A stretch of DNA of 64,000 nt from Enterobacter asburiae (GCF_008080435.1 NZ_VRKN01000005.1:355395-419394); one strand, 5' to 3'; counted from the stretch's first letter, positions 19,642 through 31,055 are shown. The notes: generated by a model from the letters alone, not told the origin. Program-made: numbers and translations.

Positions 19642-21618
19642 ATGTCTGACGACATGTCTTCTTTTTCGCCTTCGTCAGCGGGCGAACAGGGTGTACTACG
19701 TTCTATGCAGGAGGTTGCGATGAGCTCCGAGGAAGCCAGCAAGATGCTGCGCACTTACAATATTGCCTGGTGGGGCAATAACTACTACGACGTCAACGAA
19801 CTGGGCCACATCAGCGTCTGCCCGGATCCGGACGTCCCTGAAGCGCGCGTGGACCTTGCTAAACTGGTGAAAGCCCGTGAAGCTCAGGGCCAGCGTTTGC
19901 CTGCACTGTTCTGCTTCCCGCAGATCCTGCAACATCGCCTGCGTTCTATAAACGCCGCCTTCAAGCGCGCGCGTGAGTCCTACGGCTATAAAGGCGACTA
20001 TTTCTTGGTTTACCCGATCAAGGTGAACCAGCACCGCCGTGTGATTGAATCCCTGATCCACTCCGGCGAGCCGCTGGGTCTGGAAGCGGGCTCCAAAGCG
20101 GAGCTGATGGCGGTTCTGGCGCATGCGGGCATGACCCGTTCGGTGATCGTCTGTAATGGCTATAAAGACCGTGAATACATTCGTCTGGCGCTGATTGGCG
20201 AGAAGATGGGCCACAAGGTCTATCTGGTTATCGAAAAGATGACCGAAATCGCCATCGTACTGGAAGAGGCTGAGCGTCTGAACGTGGTGCCACGCCTTGG
20301 CGTGCGTGCGCGTCTGGCGTCACAAGGTTCCGGTAAATGGCAGTCCTCCGGCGGTGAAAAATCCAAGTTCGGCCTGGCGGCGAACCAGGTGCTGCAGCTG
20401 GTGGAAATCCTGCGCGAGCGCGGTCGTCTGGACAGTATTCAACTGCTGCACTTCCACCTCGGCTCGCAGATGGCCAATATTCGCGACATCGCCACCGGCG
20501 TGCGTGAATCCGCGCGGTTCTATGTGGAGCTGCACAAGCTTGGCGTGAATATTCAATGCTTCGACGTGGGCGGCGGCCTCGGCGTGGACTACGAAGGGAC
20601 CCGCTCGCAGTCTGACTGCTCGGTGAACTACGGCCTGAACGAATACGCGAACAATATCATCTGGGCGATCGGCGATGCCTGTGAAGAGAACGGCCTGCCG
20701 CACCCGACGGTGATCACCGAATCCGGTCGCGCGGTGACCGCGCACCATACGGTGCTGGTCTCTAACATCATCGGCGTTGAGCGTAGCGAAATCACCGAAG
20801 CGACGCCTCCGGCAGACGATGCCCCGCGTTCCCTGCAAAGCATGTGGGAAACCTGGCAGGAGATGCACGAGCCGGGCACGCGTCGTTCCCTGCGCGAATG
20901 GCTGCACGACAGCCAGATGGACCTGCATGACATTCATGTCGGTTATTCTTCAGGCACCTTCAGCCTGCAGGAACGCGCGTGGGCGGAGCAGCTCTACCTG
21001 AACATGTGCCATGAAGTGCAGAAACAGCTCGACCCGAGCAACCGCGCGCACCGTCCGATTATCGACGAGCTGCAGGAGCGTATGGCGGATAAGATTTACG
21101 TCAACTTCTCGCTGTTCCAGTCGATGCCGGATGCCTGGGGTATCGACCAGCTGTTCCCGGTTCTGCCGCTGGAAGGGCTGAACCACGCTCCGGAACGCCG
21201 TGCGGTGCTGCTGGACATCACCTGTGATTCCGACGGCGCTATCGACCACTACGTTGATGGCGACGGTATCGCAACGACGATGCCAATGCCGGAATACGAC
21301 CCGGAGAACCCGCCAATGCTGGGCTTCTTTATGGTCGGCGCGTATCAGGAGATCCTCGGCAACATGCACAACCTGTTCGGTGATACCGAAGCGGTGGACG
21401 TGTTCGTGTTCCCTGACGGCAACGTGGAAATCGAGTTGTCCGATGAAGGGGACACAGTGGCGGACATGCTGGAATACGTTCAGCTGGATCCGAAAAAACT
21501 GCTCACCCAGTTCCGCGACCAGGTGAAAAACACCGGTCTGGACGATGCATTGCAGCAGCAGTTCCTGGAAGAGTTTGAAGCGGGTCTTTACGGGTATACC
21601 TACCTGGAAGACGAGTAG
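19642..21618 (+). CDS. speA: Biosynthetic arginine decarboxylase
   Basis: PLP enzyme converting arginine to agmatine, the first step of the arginine route to putrescine. 658 residues, matching E. coli SpeA, with an N-terminal extension [10 protein letters not shown]. The PLP lysine lies in [13 protein letters not shown] (about 121-133); the phosphate-binding glycine loop is [12 protein letters not shown] (about 312-323); [12 protein letters not shown] is in the C-terminal domain. Upstream ATG at 19630 is unlikely. It follows yqgB and precedes speB, with a repeat and a hairpin between. Confidence 0.97.
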   Translation: MSDDMSSFSPSSAGEQGVLRSMQEVAMSSEEASKMLRTYNIAWWGNNYYDVNELGHISVCPDPDVPEARVDLAKLVKAREAQGQRLPALFCFPQILQHRLRSINAAFKRARESYGYKGDYFLVYPIKVNQHRRVIESLIHSGEPLGLEAGSKAELMAVLAHAGMTRSVIVCNGYKDREYIRLALIGEKMGHKVYLVIEKMTEIAIVLEEAERLNVVPRLGVRARLASQGSGKWQSSGGEKSKFGLAANQVLQLVEILRERGRLDSIQLLHFHLGSQMANIRDIATGVRESARFYVELHKLGVNIQCFDVGGGLGVDYEGTRSQSDCSVNYGLNEYANNIIWAIGDACEENGLPHPTVITESGRAVTAHHTVLVSNIIGVERSEITEATPPADDAPRSLQSMWETWQEMHEPGTRRSLREWLHDSQMDLHDIHVGYSSGTFSLQERAWAEQLYLNMCHEVQKQLDPSNRAHRPIIDELQERMADKIYVNFSLFQSMPDAWGIDQLFPVLPLEGLNHAPERRAVLLDITCDSDGAIDHYVDGDGIATTMPMPEYDPENPPMLGFFMVGAYQEILGNMHNLFGDTEAVDVFVFPDGNVEIELSDEGDTVADMLEYVQLDPKKLLTQFRDQVKNTGLDDALQQQFLEEFEAGLYGYTYLEDE

Positions 21619-21624
21619 GAAAAC

Positions 21625-21659
21625 CTCCCTCTCCTGTGGGAGAGGGCTGGGGCGAGGGC
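21625..21659. repeat. CCCTCACCC-type repeat, copy C
   Basis: CTCCCTCTCCTGTGGGAGAG hairpin followed by GGCTGGGGCGAGGG, six bases after the speA stop. Same family as 2361-2395, 6959-7040, 48381-48418 and 51672-51708. Confidence 0.8.
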
Positions 21660-21741
21660 AAAGACCGCACAATGCCCTATACTCACTTGAACCCGTATGC
21701 ATTACCGGCGATAATTCGCCCCAATAAGCGATTTACGAATC

Positions 21742-21788
21742 AATCCCTTCCTCGTCGGGTTTAACGACGCGGAGGGGATTTTTTTTCA
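21742..21788 (+). terminator. Terminator between speA and speB
   Basis: ATCCCTTCCTCGTCG pairs imperfectly with CGACGCGGAGGGGAT and is followed by eight T. It should end speA transcripts, so speB, 39 bases on, needs its own promoter or read-through. Confidence 0.8.
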
Positions 21789-21826
21789 TCTGTTTTTAAT
21801 GTATCGACTTTAAAAGAGGTCAGGAT

Positions 21827-22747
21827 ATGAGCACTTTAGGTCATCAGTACGATAACTCTCTGGTATCTAACGCGTTTGGTTTTTTACGCCTTCCGATGAA
21901 CTTCCAGCCGTACGACAGTGATGCTGACTGGGTGATCACCGGTGTGCCGTTCGATATGGCAACATCTGGCCGTGCGGGTGGTCGTCACGGACCGGCAGCG
22001 ATTCGTCAGGTTTCCACTAACCTGGCCTGGGAGCATAACCGCTTCCCGTGGAACTTCGACATGCGCGAGCGCCTGAACGTGGTGGACTGCGGTGACCTGG
22101 TGTACGCCTTCGGCGACGCGCGTGAGATGAGCGAAAAGCTGCAGGCGCACGCCGAGAAGCTGCTGGCTGCCGGTAAGCGCATGCTCTCCTTCGGCGGCGA
22201 CCACTTCGTGACCCTGCCGCTGCTGCGCGCCCATGCGAAGCACTTCGGTAAAATGGCGCTGGTGCACTTCGATGCACATACCGACACCTACGCGAACGGC
22301 TGTGAGTTTGACCATGGCACCATGTTCTTTACTGCGCCGAACGAAGGTCTGATCGATCCGAACCACTCCGTGCAGATCGGTATTCGCACTGAGTTCGACA
22401 AAGATAACGGTTTCACCGTGCTGGATGCGGGCCAGGTTAACGATCGCGGCGTCGATGACATCCTCGCTCAGGTGAAGCAGATCGTGGGTGATATGCCCGT
22501 GTACCTGACCTTCGACATCGACTGCCTGGATCCAGCATTTGCACCGGGCACCGGTACGCCGGTCATCGGCGGTTTGACCTCAGATCGTGCCATCAAGCTG
22601 GTGCGCGGTCTGAAGGATCTGAACATTGTCGGGATGGACGTGGTGGAAGTGGCGCCTGCCTATGACCAGTCCGAGATCACTGCGCTGGCCGCAGCGACCC
22701 TGGCACTGGAAATGCTCTATATTCAGGCAGCTAAAAAAGGTGAGTAA
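21827..22747 (+). CDS. speB: Agmatinase
   Basis: Mn-dependent ureohydrolase turning agmatine into putrescine and urea, the step after SpeA. 306 residues (arginase family) with the metal motifs [20 protein letters not shown] and [18 protein letters not shown]. Good AAAGAGG ribosome site just before the ATG. Confidence 0.97.
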   Translation: MSTLGHQYDNSLVSNAFGFLRLPMNFQPYDSDADWVITGVPFDMATSGRAGGRHGPAAIRQVSTNLAWEHNRFPWNFDMRERLNVVDCGDLVYAFGDAREMSEKLQAHAEKLLAAGKRMLSFGGDHFVTLPLLRAHAKHFGKMALVHFDAHTDTYANGCEFDHGTMFFTAPNEGLIDPNHSVQIGIRTEFDKDNGFTVLDAGQVNDRGVDDILAQVKQIVGDMPVYLTFDIDCLDPAFAPGTGTPVIGGLTSDRAIKLVRGLKDLNIVGMDVVEVAPAYDQSEITALAAATLALEMLYIQAAKKGE

Positions 22748-22762
22748 GCCTCGCCTGGCGTG

Positions 22763-22792
22763 AAAAAAACCTCTCTCTTGAGAGGTTTTTTA
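22763..22792. terminator. Bidirectional terminator between speB and the porin gene
   Basis: AACCTCTC / GAGAGGTT stem with TCTT loop, flanked by A7 on one side and T6 on the other, between two convergent genes. Confidence 0.88.
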
Positions 22793-22798
22793 TTGCCT

Positions 22799-24067
22799 TT
22801 AGAACACGTTAAACGGGTATTCCACGTAAGCGCGGATCTCGTCCCCGCCCACGTTGTACTCGCTGGCGTTGCTGGAAACGCGCAGGACGGAGTAGCGCAG
22901 TTTCAGCTTCAGATCCTTCGCCGGACCATCCTGCACCTGGTACTGGATCTGGTTAAACCACTCGTGCTCTTTGCCGTTGCTGGTTTCAGAGGTTTTGATG
23001 TTATCGCCGCGTACGTAGGCGGTGGTCCAGCTCAGGCCCGGTAAGCCAAGGCCGCCAAAGTCCAGACCGTAGGATGCCTGCCAGGAACGTTCATCTTCGC
23101 CGTTAAAATCAGACCAGTAGGAGTTCGCCAGCCAGATGGTGTTACCGCCGTCACCCACGCCGCCCTTGTCGCGATAGCCGCCGTAGTTGTAGCCGGTGCT
23201 GCCGCTGCTCTGCTGGTACGCCACTTTGAACGTGTGAATATCCCAGATGTAGCTCGCCGCCAGGCTCCAGATGGTGTTGCTGCGGCCCGTGTCGAGGCTG
23301 TCTGCGTAACCCTGGTCCAGACGGGAGTTATAGCCGTTGAAGTCGAGCACCAGCTGCTGCCCGGTGCTGAACGGCTGCCTGAAGTTCATGCCCAGGTACT
23401 GCTTGTTCATCACCTCTTCATTATGAGAGGCGTACAGCGCGCCGCTAAACTGGTCATTGAACCGGTAGCTTGCACCGCCGAAGGAGAGGCTCTTCAGTCC
23501 GCTGTTGTGGCGGTCATCGCTTTTACGCTGCTCGTCGGTGAAGTAACCGGCGTTAACTTCCAGACCGTCGATCTCTTTCGAGGTCAGCATGGTGCCGGTG
23601 TAGCTTTCAAACAGCAGGCGGGAGCTGTCGGCATTAATGATGGGCAGTTCAGGGCGTTGATTCCCGTAGCTCAGTACGGTGTTTGATATGCGCATTTTGG
23701 CGGTTGCGCCAAACTTTGCCAGATCGGATTTTGCCCGGCCATCATCTTCCTGTTTAAAGAAGTCGATACCGCCTGCACCGCTTTTGCCACGGCCGCCATC
23801 CAGCCGCACGCCATATTGAGCAATACCGTCCACACCAAAGCCCACCAGCCCTTCGGTATAGCCGGATGCAAACGTGGCGATGATCCCCTGACCCCATTCG
23901 GCTTTGTCCTGCTGGCCCTGATGGTAATCGCGGCTGATATACGCATTGCGTAAGAACAGATCCAGATGGCTGTCGTCAATAAAACCCTGGCTGTCGGATT
24001 GCTGGCTTGCAGTGGCAGGTAATGCGGCAAATAAACTTAAAGCAATTAATGATAATTCTTTTTTCAC
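22799..24067 (-). CDS. OprD family outer-membrane porin
   Basis: 422-residue protein with a signal peptide (MKKELSLIALSLFAALPATA) and the OprD-type body: FIDDSHLDLFLRNAY at the mature start, alternating amphipathic strands, and an aromatic C-terminal end YPFNVF typical of outer-membrane barrels (final Phe). OprD-like porins take up amino acids, small peptides or sugars; the substrate here cannot be told. In E. coli K-12 no porin lies between speB and loiP, so this is an accessory gene of the genus; the nearness to polyamine genes may be chance. Confidence 0.85.
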   Translation of the reverse strand: MKKELSLIALSLFAALPATASQQSDSQGFIDDSHLDLFLRNAYISRDYHQGQQDKAEWGQGIIATFASGYTEGLVGFGVDGIAQYGVRLDGGRGKSGAGGIDFFKQEDDGRAKSDLAKFGATAKMRISNTVLSYGNQRPELPIINADSSRLLFESYTGTMLTSKEIDGLEVNAGYFTDEQRKSDDRHNSGLKSLSFGGASYRFNDQFSGALYASHNEEVMNKQYLGMNFRQPFSTGQQLVLDFNGYNSRLDQGYADSLDTGRSNTIWSLAASYIWDIHTFKVAYQQSSGSTGYNYGGYRDKGGVGDGGNTIWLANSYWSDFNGEDERSWQASYGLDFGGLGLPGLSWTTAYVRGDNIKTSETSNGKEHEWFNQIQYQVQDGPAKDLKLKLRYSVLRVSSNASEYNVGGDEIRAYVEYPFNVF

Positions 24068-24245
24068 GGAGGGAACGTCTCTGTCTGGATATATTAATTT
24101 GAATAACTGCGGGGGTGATAATTACCGGAAAAAGTTACCTTTGCAATAATTATGTGACAAGGTATTTCAATGTGATAGAGCGTATTTGCGGGGTTTTCAG
24201 GGGTGTTATCGATACGTGCTGTTAAGTTAACAATTCATGCGAAAT

Positions 24246-24268
24246 AAAAAGGAGGCAAAACTGCCTCC
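24246..24268 (-). terminator. Terminator after loiP
   Basis: On the minus strand: GGAGGCAG TTTT GCCTCC then TTTTTATTT, about 10 bases after the loiP stop. Confidence 0.88.
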
Positions 24269-24276
24269 TGCTGAAA

Positions 24277-25035
24277 TTATTTAATTCCGTCTGCGGCCAT
24301 ACGGTCGCGAATATGCTGTGCGCGTTCTTCTGAGGCTGGGTGATCGTCAAACATGGAGCTTTGGCGTCCCGCTTCCAGCTTGGCCAGTTTTTCAAAGCTG
24401 GTGGCTAAACCTGATGGATTAATGCCGCGTTTGCGCAACAGATCGTAGGAGTAGTCATCCGCCTCGGACTCCTGACGCTGGGAGAACTGAGAGTTAACCA
24501 GCTTTTCACCCACGTCGCCAAGCTGTGACTGCGACAGGCTGCCAACGATACCGCCCGCTGAGGCCGCCGCTGCGCGGATGGCATTGGTGCCCAGCGCAAC
24601 CTGCATTCCTTTCTTCACGTGGCCCAGGGCAACGTGGCCCATTTCATGGCCGATAACCGCTTCCACTTCGTTGTCGGTCATCATGTCCATCAGACCGCTA
24701 TAGACGCGGATACAGCCGTTCGCCATCGCGAAGGCGTTCACGTCTTTCGCCATGTACACCTTGTAGTTCACCGGCTGGCCGTTGATGTTGTCGCCCAGCG
24801 CGGAAGCAATCTTATTCAGACGCTGCGTGTAGGTACTGTTAGCCGGCGCAAGCGTGGCTTTTCCGTCCATATCTTTACAGGCCTGGTCGCTCAGCGCTTT
24901 CACCTGCGCATCGCTCAGGGAATAGGCCTGAAAGGCCTCTGCGCCTGACGTCATCAGACCGTTAGAATCCATATTCTGACAGCCGCTCAGCAGGAGCGTT
25001 GTACCCAGGGCCAGCACTATTGCACGCATTTTCAT
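24277..25035 (-). CDS. loiP: Outer-membrane metalloprotease LoiP
   Basis: M48-family zinc protease lipoprotein, induced by low osmolarity in E. coli. 252 residues from MKMRAIVLALG; the lipobox LLLSGC puts the lipidated Cys at about 19. The zinc motif HEMGH is followed by ALGHVKKGMQ, and the third ligand Glu is in QESEADDYSYDLL. Upstream ATG (25083) would bury the signal. It works in E. coli with the related BepA/Era-type network at the outer membrane. Confidence 0.94.
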   Translation of the reverse strand: MKMRAIVLALGTTLLLSGCQNMDSNGLMTSGAEAFQAYSLSDAQVKALSDQACKDMDGKATLAPANSTYTQRLNKIASALGDNINGQPVNYKVYMAKDVNAFAMANGCIRVYSGLMDMMTDNEVEAVIGHEMGHVALGHVKKGMQVALGTNAIRAAAASAGGIVGSLSQSQLGDVGEKLVNSQFSQRQESEADDYSYDLLRKRGINPSGLATSFEKLAKLEAGRQSSMFDDHPASEERAQHIRDRMAADGIK

Positions 25036-25307
25036 GAGGTTGCTTCCGTACTCGTTAATCTGAATAAAATCCGAAAAGTGCACCGTCAGCGAAGCCGGTG
25101 TCGGGCTAAGTATAAGGAATATCGACAGAGCCGGGCGAGTAGATTGCGCAACATGCGAGCATGATCCAGAGATTTCTTAACAAGCAAAAGAATGCTCCAT
25201 GTACATGACTTGCGGCTTGGGTTACATTGTTGGCACTTTTTTCCGGCGTAGCCCAAAACGCGCTGTCGTCAAGGGCATGGCCTTTAACAGTCCGATCTGG
25301 AGTTAAA

Positions 25308-27299
25308 ATGTCCTCACGTAAAGAGCTTGCTAATGCTATTCGTGCGCTGAGCATGGACGCAGTACAGAAAGCCAAATCCGGCCACCCAGGGGCCCCTATG
25401 GGTATGGCTGATATCGCCGAAGTCCTGTGGCGTGATTTCCTGAACCACAACCCGCAGAACCCGTCATGGGCTGATCGTGACCGCTTCGTGCTGTCTAACG
25501 GCCACGGCTCTATGCTGATCTATAGCCTGTTGCACCTCACCGGCTACGATCTGCCTATCGAAGAGCTGAAAAACTTCCGTCAGCTGCACTCTAAAACTCC
25601 AGGTCACCCGGAAGTGGGTTACACCGCTGGCGTAGAAACCACCACCGGCCCGCTGGGTCAGGGTATTGCTAACGCCGTGGGTATGGCGATTGCTGAGAAG
25701 ACGCTGGCGGCGCAGTTTAACCGTCCTGGTCACGACATCGTAGACCACTTCACCTACGCGTTCATGGGCGACGGCTGCATGATGGAAGGCATTTCTCACG
25801 AAGTGTGCTCCCTGGCAGGTACCCTGAAGCTGGGCAAACTGGTTGCGTTCTATGACGACAACGGTATCTCCATCGACGGTCACGTTGAAGGTTGGTTCAC
25901 TGACGACACCGCAGCACGCTTCGAAGCCTACGGCTGGCACGTTGTGCGTGGTGTTGATGGCCACGATGCTGACTCGATTAAACGTGCAGTGGAAGAAGCG
26001 CGCGCTGTGACGGACAAACCGTCCCTGCTGATGTGCAAAACCATCATTGGCTTCGGTTCGCCGAACAAAGCGGGTACTCACGACTCCCACGGTGCGCCAC
26101 TGGGCGATGCGGAAATCGCACTGACCCGTGAAGCGTTGGGCTGGAAACACCCTGCATTCGAAATCCCATCTGAGATCTATGCTCAGTGGGATGCAAAAGA
26201 AGTGGGTCAGGCGAAAGAAGTTGCCTGGAACGAGAAGTTCGCTGCCTATGCGAAAGCGTTCCCGCAGGAAGCCGCTGAATTCACCCGTCGTATGAAAGGT
26301 GACATGCCGTCTGACTTCGACGCGAAAGCGAACGAGTTCATCGCTAAGCTGCAGGCGAACCCGTCTAAAATCGCGAGCCGTAAAGCGTCTCAGAATGCGA
26401 TTGAAGCGTTCGGTCCTCTGCTGCCAGAGTTCCTCGGTGGCTCCGCAGACCTCGCGCCTTCTAACCTGACTATCTGGTCCGGTTCTAAAGCGATCAACGA
26501 AGACACTGCCGGTAACTACATCCATTACGGTGTACGTGAATTCGGTATGACTGCGATTGCCAACGGTATCTCCCTGCACGGTGGTTTCCTGCCGTACACC
26601 TCTACCTTCCTGATGTTCGTTGAATATGCACGTAACGCCGTGCGTATGGCCGCGCTGATGAAACAGCGTCAGGTGATGGTCTACACCCACGACTCCATCG
26701 GTCTGGGCGAAGATGGCCCAACTCACCAGCCGGTAGAGCAGGTGGCTTCCCTGCGCGTGACCCCGAACATGAGCACATGGCGTCCATGTGACCAGGTTGA
26801 ATCCGCGGTGGCGTGGAAATACGGCGTTGAGCGTCAGGACGGTCCAACCGCGCTGATCCTCTCCCGTCAGAACCTGGCACAGCAGGAACGTACGCCAGAG
26901 CAGCTGGCGAACATCGCTCGCGGTGGTTACGTGCTGAAAGATAGCGCGGGCCAGCCAGAGCTGATCTTCATCGCCACCGGTTCTGAAGTTGAACTGGCTG
27001 TTGCAGCGTGGGAAAAACTGACTGCCGAAGGCGTGAAAGCACGCGTGGTCTCCATGCCGTCTACCGATGCGTTCGACAAACAGGATGCCGCTTACCGTGA
27101 GTCCGTTCTGCCTAAAGCGGTTTCCGCGCGTGTGGCAGTGGAAGCGGGTATCGCTGACTACTGGTTCAAATACGTGGGCCTGAACGGTGCCATCGTCGGC
27201 ATGACCACCTTCGGTGAGTCTGCTCCGGCAGAGCTGCTGTTCGAAGAGTTCGGCTTCACCGTTGAGAACGTTGTCGCGAAAGCGAAAGAACTGCTGTAA
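25308..27299 (+). CDS. tktA: Transketolase A
   Basis: Thiamine-diphosphate enzyme moving two-carbon units between sugars in the pentose-phosphate pathway. 663 residues, as in E. coli, from [14 protein letters not shown] (GGAGTTAAA ribosome site). Landmarks: [13 protein letters not shown], the ThDP/Mg motif [13 protein letters not shown] ... DDNG, and the C-terminal [15 protein letters not shown]. The reading frame extends 81 bases upstream without support. Codon use is strongly biased, as for a highly expressed gene. Confidence 0.97.
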   Translation: MSSRKELANAIRALSMDAVQKAKSGHPGAPMGMADIAEVLWRDFLNHNPQNPSWADRDRFVLSNGHGSMLIYSLLHLTGYDLPIEELKNFRQLHSKTPGHPEVGYTAGVETTTGPLGQGIANAVGMAIAEKTLAAQFNRPGHDIVDHFTYAFMGDGCMMEGISHEVCSLAGTLKLGKLVAFYDDNGISIDGHVEGWFTDDTAARFEAYGWHVVRGVDGHDADSIKRAVEEARAVTDKPSLLMCKTIIGFGSPNKAGTHDSHGAPLGDAEIALTREALGWKHPAFEIPSEIYAQWDAKEVGQAKEVAWNEKFAAYAKAFPQEAAEFTRRMKGDMPSDFDAKANEFIAKLQANPSKIASRKASQNAIEAFGPLLPEFLGGSADLAPSNLTIWSGSKAINEDTAGNYIHYGVREFGMTAIANGISLHGGFLPYTSTFLMFVEYARNAVRMAALMKQRQVMVYTHDSIGLGEDGPTHQPVEQVASLRVTPNMSTWRPCDQVESAVAWKYGVERQDGPTALILSRQNLAQQERTPEQLANIARGGYVLKDSAGQPELIFIATGSEVELAVAAWEKLTAEGVKARVVSMPSTDAFDKQDAAYRESVLPKAVSARVAVEAGIADYWFKYVGLNGAIVGMTTFGESAPAELLFEEFGFTVENVVAKAKELL

Positions 27300-27309
27300 T
27301 CGCCGTTTT

Positions 27310-27388
27310 GCCCGGTGGCGCACTAGTGCTTACCGGGCCTACAAATGGCACGAAAGTAGGCCGGGTAAGCGCTAGCGCGCCACCCGGC
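27310..27388. repeat. REP pair after tktA
   Basis: Two inverted REP units (GCCCGGTGGCGCACTAGTGC and GTAGGCCGGGTAAGCGCTAG) with TTTTTT at the end, ten bases after the tktA stop; likely also serves to end tktA messages. Confidence 0.85.
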
Positions 27389-27416
27389 TTTTTTGTAGGC
27401 ATTATTCCACCTAAAA

Positions 27417-27432
27417 TGTGACGCAAGTCATA
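27417..27432 (+). promoter_or_regulatory. Candidate CRP site upstream of epd
   Basis: TGTGACGCAAGTCATA: TGTGA-N6-TCATA, one mismatch to the CRP consensus. A CRP-dependent promoter of epd-pgk is known in E. coli. Confidence 0.6.
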
Positions 27433-27490
27433 TAGCTCGCTTATTCATCTGGACAGACATTCCTTTTATTCCCCGATTCGCTTATTCTTG

Positions 27491-27504
27491 CTGAAGCGTT
27501 TCAG
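27491..27504 (+). promoter_or_regulatory. Cra (FruR) site upstream of epd
   Basis: CTGAAGCGTTTCAG is a near-perfect copy of the Cra core TGAAACGTTTCA, 124-137 bases before the epd start. Cra controls epd-pgk in E. coli. The rest of the 328-base tktA-epd gap holds the REP pair and the CRP-like site. Confidence 0.7.
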
Positions 27505-27627
27505 TCGATTAAATGTTCGACAATTGACCAATCAATCGCAGTTTGTGACAGCAAGGATTCCCCTTCGGGCGTAGCTGGATTACTCTTTCAGCCACCTCAA
27601 ACTCAGGGATTGCTTTGCAGGAGATCT

Positions 27628-28647
27628 ATGACCGTACGCGTAGCGATTAATGGCTTCGGTCGCATCGGACGTAATGTGGTTCGTGCTTTGTATGAATCCG
27701 GACGTCGGGCGGAAATAACCGTGGTGGCAATCAATGAACTGGCGGATGCTACGGGCATGGCGCATTTGTTGAAATATGACACCAGCCACGGACGCTTTGC
27801 CTGGGATGTGCGCCAGGAAAGAGATCAGCTTTTTGTGGGTGACGACGCTATTCGTGTGCTGCATGAGAACAGCATCTCCGGGCTACCTTGGCGTGAACTG
27901 GGTGTGGATGTGGTGCTTGACTGTACCGGTGTGTACGGCAACCGCGAACATGGCGAAGCGCATCTGGCTGCAGGCGCGAAAAAAGTCCTTTTTTCTCATC
28001 CCGGCAGTAACGACCTCGACGCGACCGTCGTGTTTGGCGTCAACCAGCATGAGCTGCAAGCCGAACACCGCATTGTTTCCAACGCCTCCTGTACCACTAA
28101 CTGCATTATTCCGGTCATCAAACTGTTAGACGATGCGTATGGCATTGAATCCGGCACTGTGACCACGATTCACTCCGCCATGCACGATCAGCAGGTGATC
28201 GACGCCTATCATCCGGATTTACGACGCACTCGCGCGGCGAGCCAGTCAATCATTCCGGTGGATACGAAACTGGCGGCAGGGATCACCCGAATTTTTCCGC
28301 AGTTTAATGACCGCTTTGAAGCGATTGCCGTGCGTGTCCCGACGATTAACGTCACCGCAATCGACCTTAGCGTGACGGTGAAAAAACCGGTAAAAGCCTG
28401 TGAAGTCAACCTGTTGCTGCAAAAAGCGGCACAGGGGGCATTTCATGGTATAGTTGACTATACGGAATTACCGTTGGTCTCAGTAGATTTTAACCACGAC
28501 CCGCACAGCGCCATCGTCGATGGCACGCAAACGAGAGTCAGTGGCGCACACCTTATCAAGACGCTGGTCTGGTGTGATAACGAATGGGGCTTTGCTAACC
28601 GAATGCTCGACACCACGTTAGCGATGGCCGCTCAAGGTTTCAGGTAA
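27628..28647 (+). CDS. epd: Erythrose-4-phosphate dehydrogenase
   Basis: NAD-dependent oxidation of D-erythrose 4-phosphate to 4-phosphoerythronate, first step of de novo pyridoxal phosphate synthesis. 339 residues, GAPDH fold: NAD loop INGFGRIGR, catalytic Cys155 in SNASCTTNC and [12 protein letters not shown]. The TTG-initiated extension upstream is not used; AGGAGA precedes the ATG at 27628. In E. coli several sugar genes lie between tktA and epd; here they are absent. epd leads epd-pgk-fbaA. Confidence 0.96.
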   Translation: MTVRVAINGFGRIGRNVVRALYESGRRAEITVVAINELADATGMAHLLKYDTSHGRFAWDVRQERDQLFVGDDAIRVLHENSISGLPWRELGVDVVLDCTGVYGNREHGEAHLAAGAKKVLFSHPGSNDLDATVVFGVNQHELQAEHRIVSNASCTTNCIIPVIKLLDDAYGIESGTVTTIHSAMHDQQVIDAYHPDLRRTRAASQSIIPVDTKLAAGITRIFPQFNDRFEAIAVRVPTINVTAIDLSVTVKKPVKACEVNLLLQKAAQGAFHGIVDYTELPLVSVDFNHDPHSAIVDGTQTRVSGAHLIKTLVWCDNEWGFANRMLDTTLAMAAQGFR

Positions 28648-28696
28648 GACGCATTGTGCGTCTGCAAAACTTTAAGAATCAACGAGAGGATTCACC

Positions 28697-29860
28697 ATGT
28701 CTGTAATTAAGATGACCGATCTGGATCTGGCTGGTAAACGCGTTTTCATCCGTGCCGATCTGAACGTACCGGTTAAAGATGGCAAAGTGACCAGCGACGC
28801 GCGTATCCGTGCATCTCTGCCAACCATCGAACTGGCTCTGAAGCAGGGCGCGAAAGTGATGGTCACCTCCCACCTGGGTCGTCCAACTGAAGGCGAGTAC
28901 AACGAAGAGTTCTCTCTGCTGCCAGTGGTTAATTACCTGAAAGACAAACTGTCCAACCCGGTTCGCCTGGTGAAAGATTACCTGGACGGCGTTGAAGTGG
29001 CAGCCGGTGAACTGGTTGTTCTGGAAAACGTTCGCTTCAACAAAGGCGAAAAGAAAGACGACGAAACCCTGTCCAAAAAATACGCTGCGCTGTGCGACGT
29101 ATTCGTGATGGATGCATTCGGTACGGCTCACCGTGCACAGGCGTCTACCCACGGTATCGGTAAATTCGCAGACGTAGCGTGTGCGGGTCCTCTGCTGGCT
29201 GACGAACTGGAAGCACTGGGTAAAGCACTGAAAGAACCTGCTCGTCCAATGGTGGCTATCGTTGGTGGTTCTAAAGTTTCTACCAAACTGACCGTTCTGG
29301 ATTCCCTGTCTAAAATCGCTGACCAGCTGATCGTTGGCGGTGGTATCGCGAACACCTTCGTTGCCGCTCAGGGCCACAACGTGGGTAAATCCCTGTACGA
29401 AGCAGATCTGGTTGACGAAGCGAAACGCCTGCTGACAACCTGCGATATCCCAGTTCCAACTGACGTTCGCGTAGCGACCGAGTTCTCTGAAACCGCGACG
29501 GCAACCCTGAAATCTGTAAAAGACATCAAAGATGAAGAGCAGATTCTGGACCTGGGCGACGTTTCTGCACAGAAACTGGCTGAAATCCTCAAAAACGCAA
29601 AAACTATCCTGTGGAACGGTCCTGTTGGCGTGTTCGAATTCCCGAACTTCCGCAAAGGTACTGAAATCGTTGCTAACGCTATCGCAGACAGCGAAGCGTT
29701 CTCTATCGCAGGCGGTGGTGACACCCTGGCAGCAATCGACCTGTTCGGTATCGCTGACAAGATCTCCTACATCTCCACTGGTGGCGGCGCATTCCTCGAA
29801 TTCGTGGAAGGCAAAGTACTGCCAGCAGTAGCAATGCTCGAAGAGCGCGCTAAGAAGTAA
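28697..29860 (+). CDS. pgk: Phosphoglycerate kinase
   Basis: Glycolytic kinase making ATP from 1,3-bisphosphoglycerate. 387 residues. Landmarks: [10 protein letters not shown] near the N-terminus, [18 protein letters not shown], and the nucleotide-binding [10 protein letters not shown] with STGGGAFLE at the end. AGAGGA ribosome site. Strong codon bias. Second gene of epd-pgk-fbaA, 49 bases after epd. Confidence 0.97.
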   Translation: MSVIKMTDLDLAGKRVFIRADLNVPVKDGKVTSDARIRASLPTIELALKQGAKVMVTSHLGRPTEGEYNEEFSLLPVVNYLKDKLSNPVRLVKDYLDGVEVAAGELVVLENVRFNKGEKKDDETLSKKYAALCDVFVMDAFGTAHRAQASTHGIGKFADVACAGPLLADELEALGKALKEPARPMVAIVGGSKVSTKLTVLDSLSKIADQLIVGGGIANTFVAAQGHNVGKSLYEADLVDEAKRLLTTCDIPVPTDVRVATEFSETATATLKSVKDIKDEEQILDLGDVSAQKLAEILKNAKTILWNGPVGVFEFPNFRKGTEIVANAIADSEAFSIAGGGDTLAAIDLFGIADKISYISTGGGAFLEFVEGKVLPAVAMLEERAKK

Positions 29861-29869
29861 GCCATTCAA

Positions 29870-29887
29870 GGGCAGGGAAACCTGCCC
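29870..29887 (+). terminator. Hairpin between pgk and fbaA
   Basis: GGGCAGG GAAA CCTGCCC followed by AATTTT. A GNRA-type loop and weak T-run suggest a partial terminator or an mRNA-stabilising stem that sets the pgk:fbaA ratio. Confidence 0.55.
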
Positions 29888-29952
29888 AATTTTCAGCGCG
29901 CTTTTAAGAGCTCGCACCTTTTCTAACGGCCGAAGATACAGGACTAAGCAAC

Positions 29953-31032
29953 ATGTCTAAAATTTTTGATTTCGTAAAACCTGGCGTTATCACTGGTGAT
30001 GACGTACAGAAAGTGTTCCAGGTAGCTAAAGAAAACAACTTCGCACTGCCAGCGGTTAACTGCGTGGGTACCGACTCCATCAACGCCGTACTGGAAACTG
30101 CTGCTAAAGTTAAAGCTCCAGTTATCGTTCAGTTCTCCAACGGCGGCGCTGCATTCATCGCAGGTAAAGGCGTGAAAACTGACATTCCTCAGGGTGCTGC
30201 AATCCTGGGTGCTATCTCTGGTGCGCACCATGTACACCAGATGGCTGAACACTACGGTGTTCCGGTTATCCTGCACACTGACCACTGCGCGAAGAAACTG
30301 CTGCCGTGGATCGACGGTCTGCTGGACGCGGGTGAAAAACACTTCGCGGCAACCGGTAAGCCACTGTTCTCTTCTCACATGATCGACCTGTCTGAAGAGT
30401 CACTGCACGAAAACATCGAAATCTGCTCTAAATACCTGGCGCGCATGGCCAAAATGGGCATGACCCTGGAAATCGAACTGGGTTGCACCGGTGGCGAAGA
30501 AGACGGCGTGGACAACAGCCACATGGACGCTTCTGCACTGTACACTCAGCCAGAAGACGTTGATTACGCTTACACCGAGCTGAGCAAAATCAGCCCACGC
30601 TTCACCATTGCAGCGTCCTTCGGTAACGTACACGGCGTTTACAAACCAGGTAACGTGGTTCTGACCCCGACCATCCTGCGTGATTCTCAGGAATACGTTT
30701 CTAAGAAACACAACCTGCCGCACAACAGCCTGAACTTCGTCTTCCACGGCGGTTCCGGTTCTTCTGCTCAGGAAATCAAAGACTCCGTAAGCTACGGCGT
30801 AGTGAAAATGAACATCGATACCGACACCCAGTGGGCAACATGGGACGGTATCCTGCAGTACTACAAAACCAACGAAGCTTACCTGCAGGGTCAGTTGGGC
30901 AACCCGAAAGGCGAAGACCAGCCGAACAAGAAATACTACGATCCACGCGTATGGCTGCGCGCTGCCCAGACTTCTATGATTACTCGTCTGGAGCAGGCAT
31001 TCAAAGAACTGAACGCGGTAGACGTTCTGTAA
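29953..31032 (+). CDS. fbaA: Fructose-bisphosphate aldolase, class II
   Basis: Zinc enzyme splitting fructose 1,6-bisphosphate. 359 residues. Metal-binding histidines lie in LHTDHCAKK (about 108-116) and in FGNVHGVYKPGNV; the phosphate loop is FHGGSGSS and the second phosphate region MNIDTDTQWA. Strong codon bias. A perfect terminator follows. Confidence 0.97.
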   Translation: MSKIFDFVKPGVITGDDVQKVFQVAKENNFALPAVNCVGTDSINAVLETAAKVKAPVIVQFSNGGAAFIAGKGVKTDIPQGAAILGAISGAHHVHQMAEHYGVPVILHTDHCAKKLLPWIDGLLDAGEKHFAATGKPLFSSHMIDLSEESLHENIEICSKYLARMAKMGMTLEIELGCTGGEEDGVDNSHMDASALYTQPEDVDYAYTELSKISPRFTIAASFGNVHGVYKPGNVVLTPTILRDSQEYVSKKHNLPHNSLNFVFHGGSGSSAQEIKDSVSYGVVKMNIDTDTQWATWDGILQYYKTNEAYLQGQLGNPKGEDQPNKKYYDPRVWLRAAQTSMITRLEQAFKELNAVDVL

Positions 31033-31055
31033 TTTGAGCTGCTAACAGTATCTGA

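Noticed and set aside
25464..27323. 619-codon open frame antisense to tktA
   Set aside because: A shadow of the strongly biased codons of tktA; its composition is His/Arg/Phe/Val-rich nonsense and no ribosome site is present. The same holds for long frames opposite pgk (28679-29917) and lysS (59031-60365).
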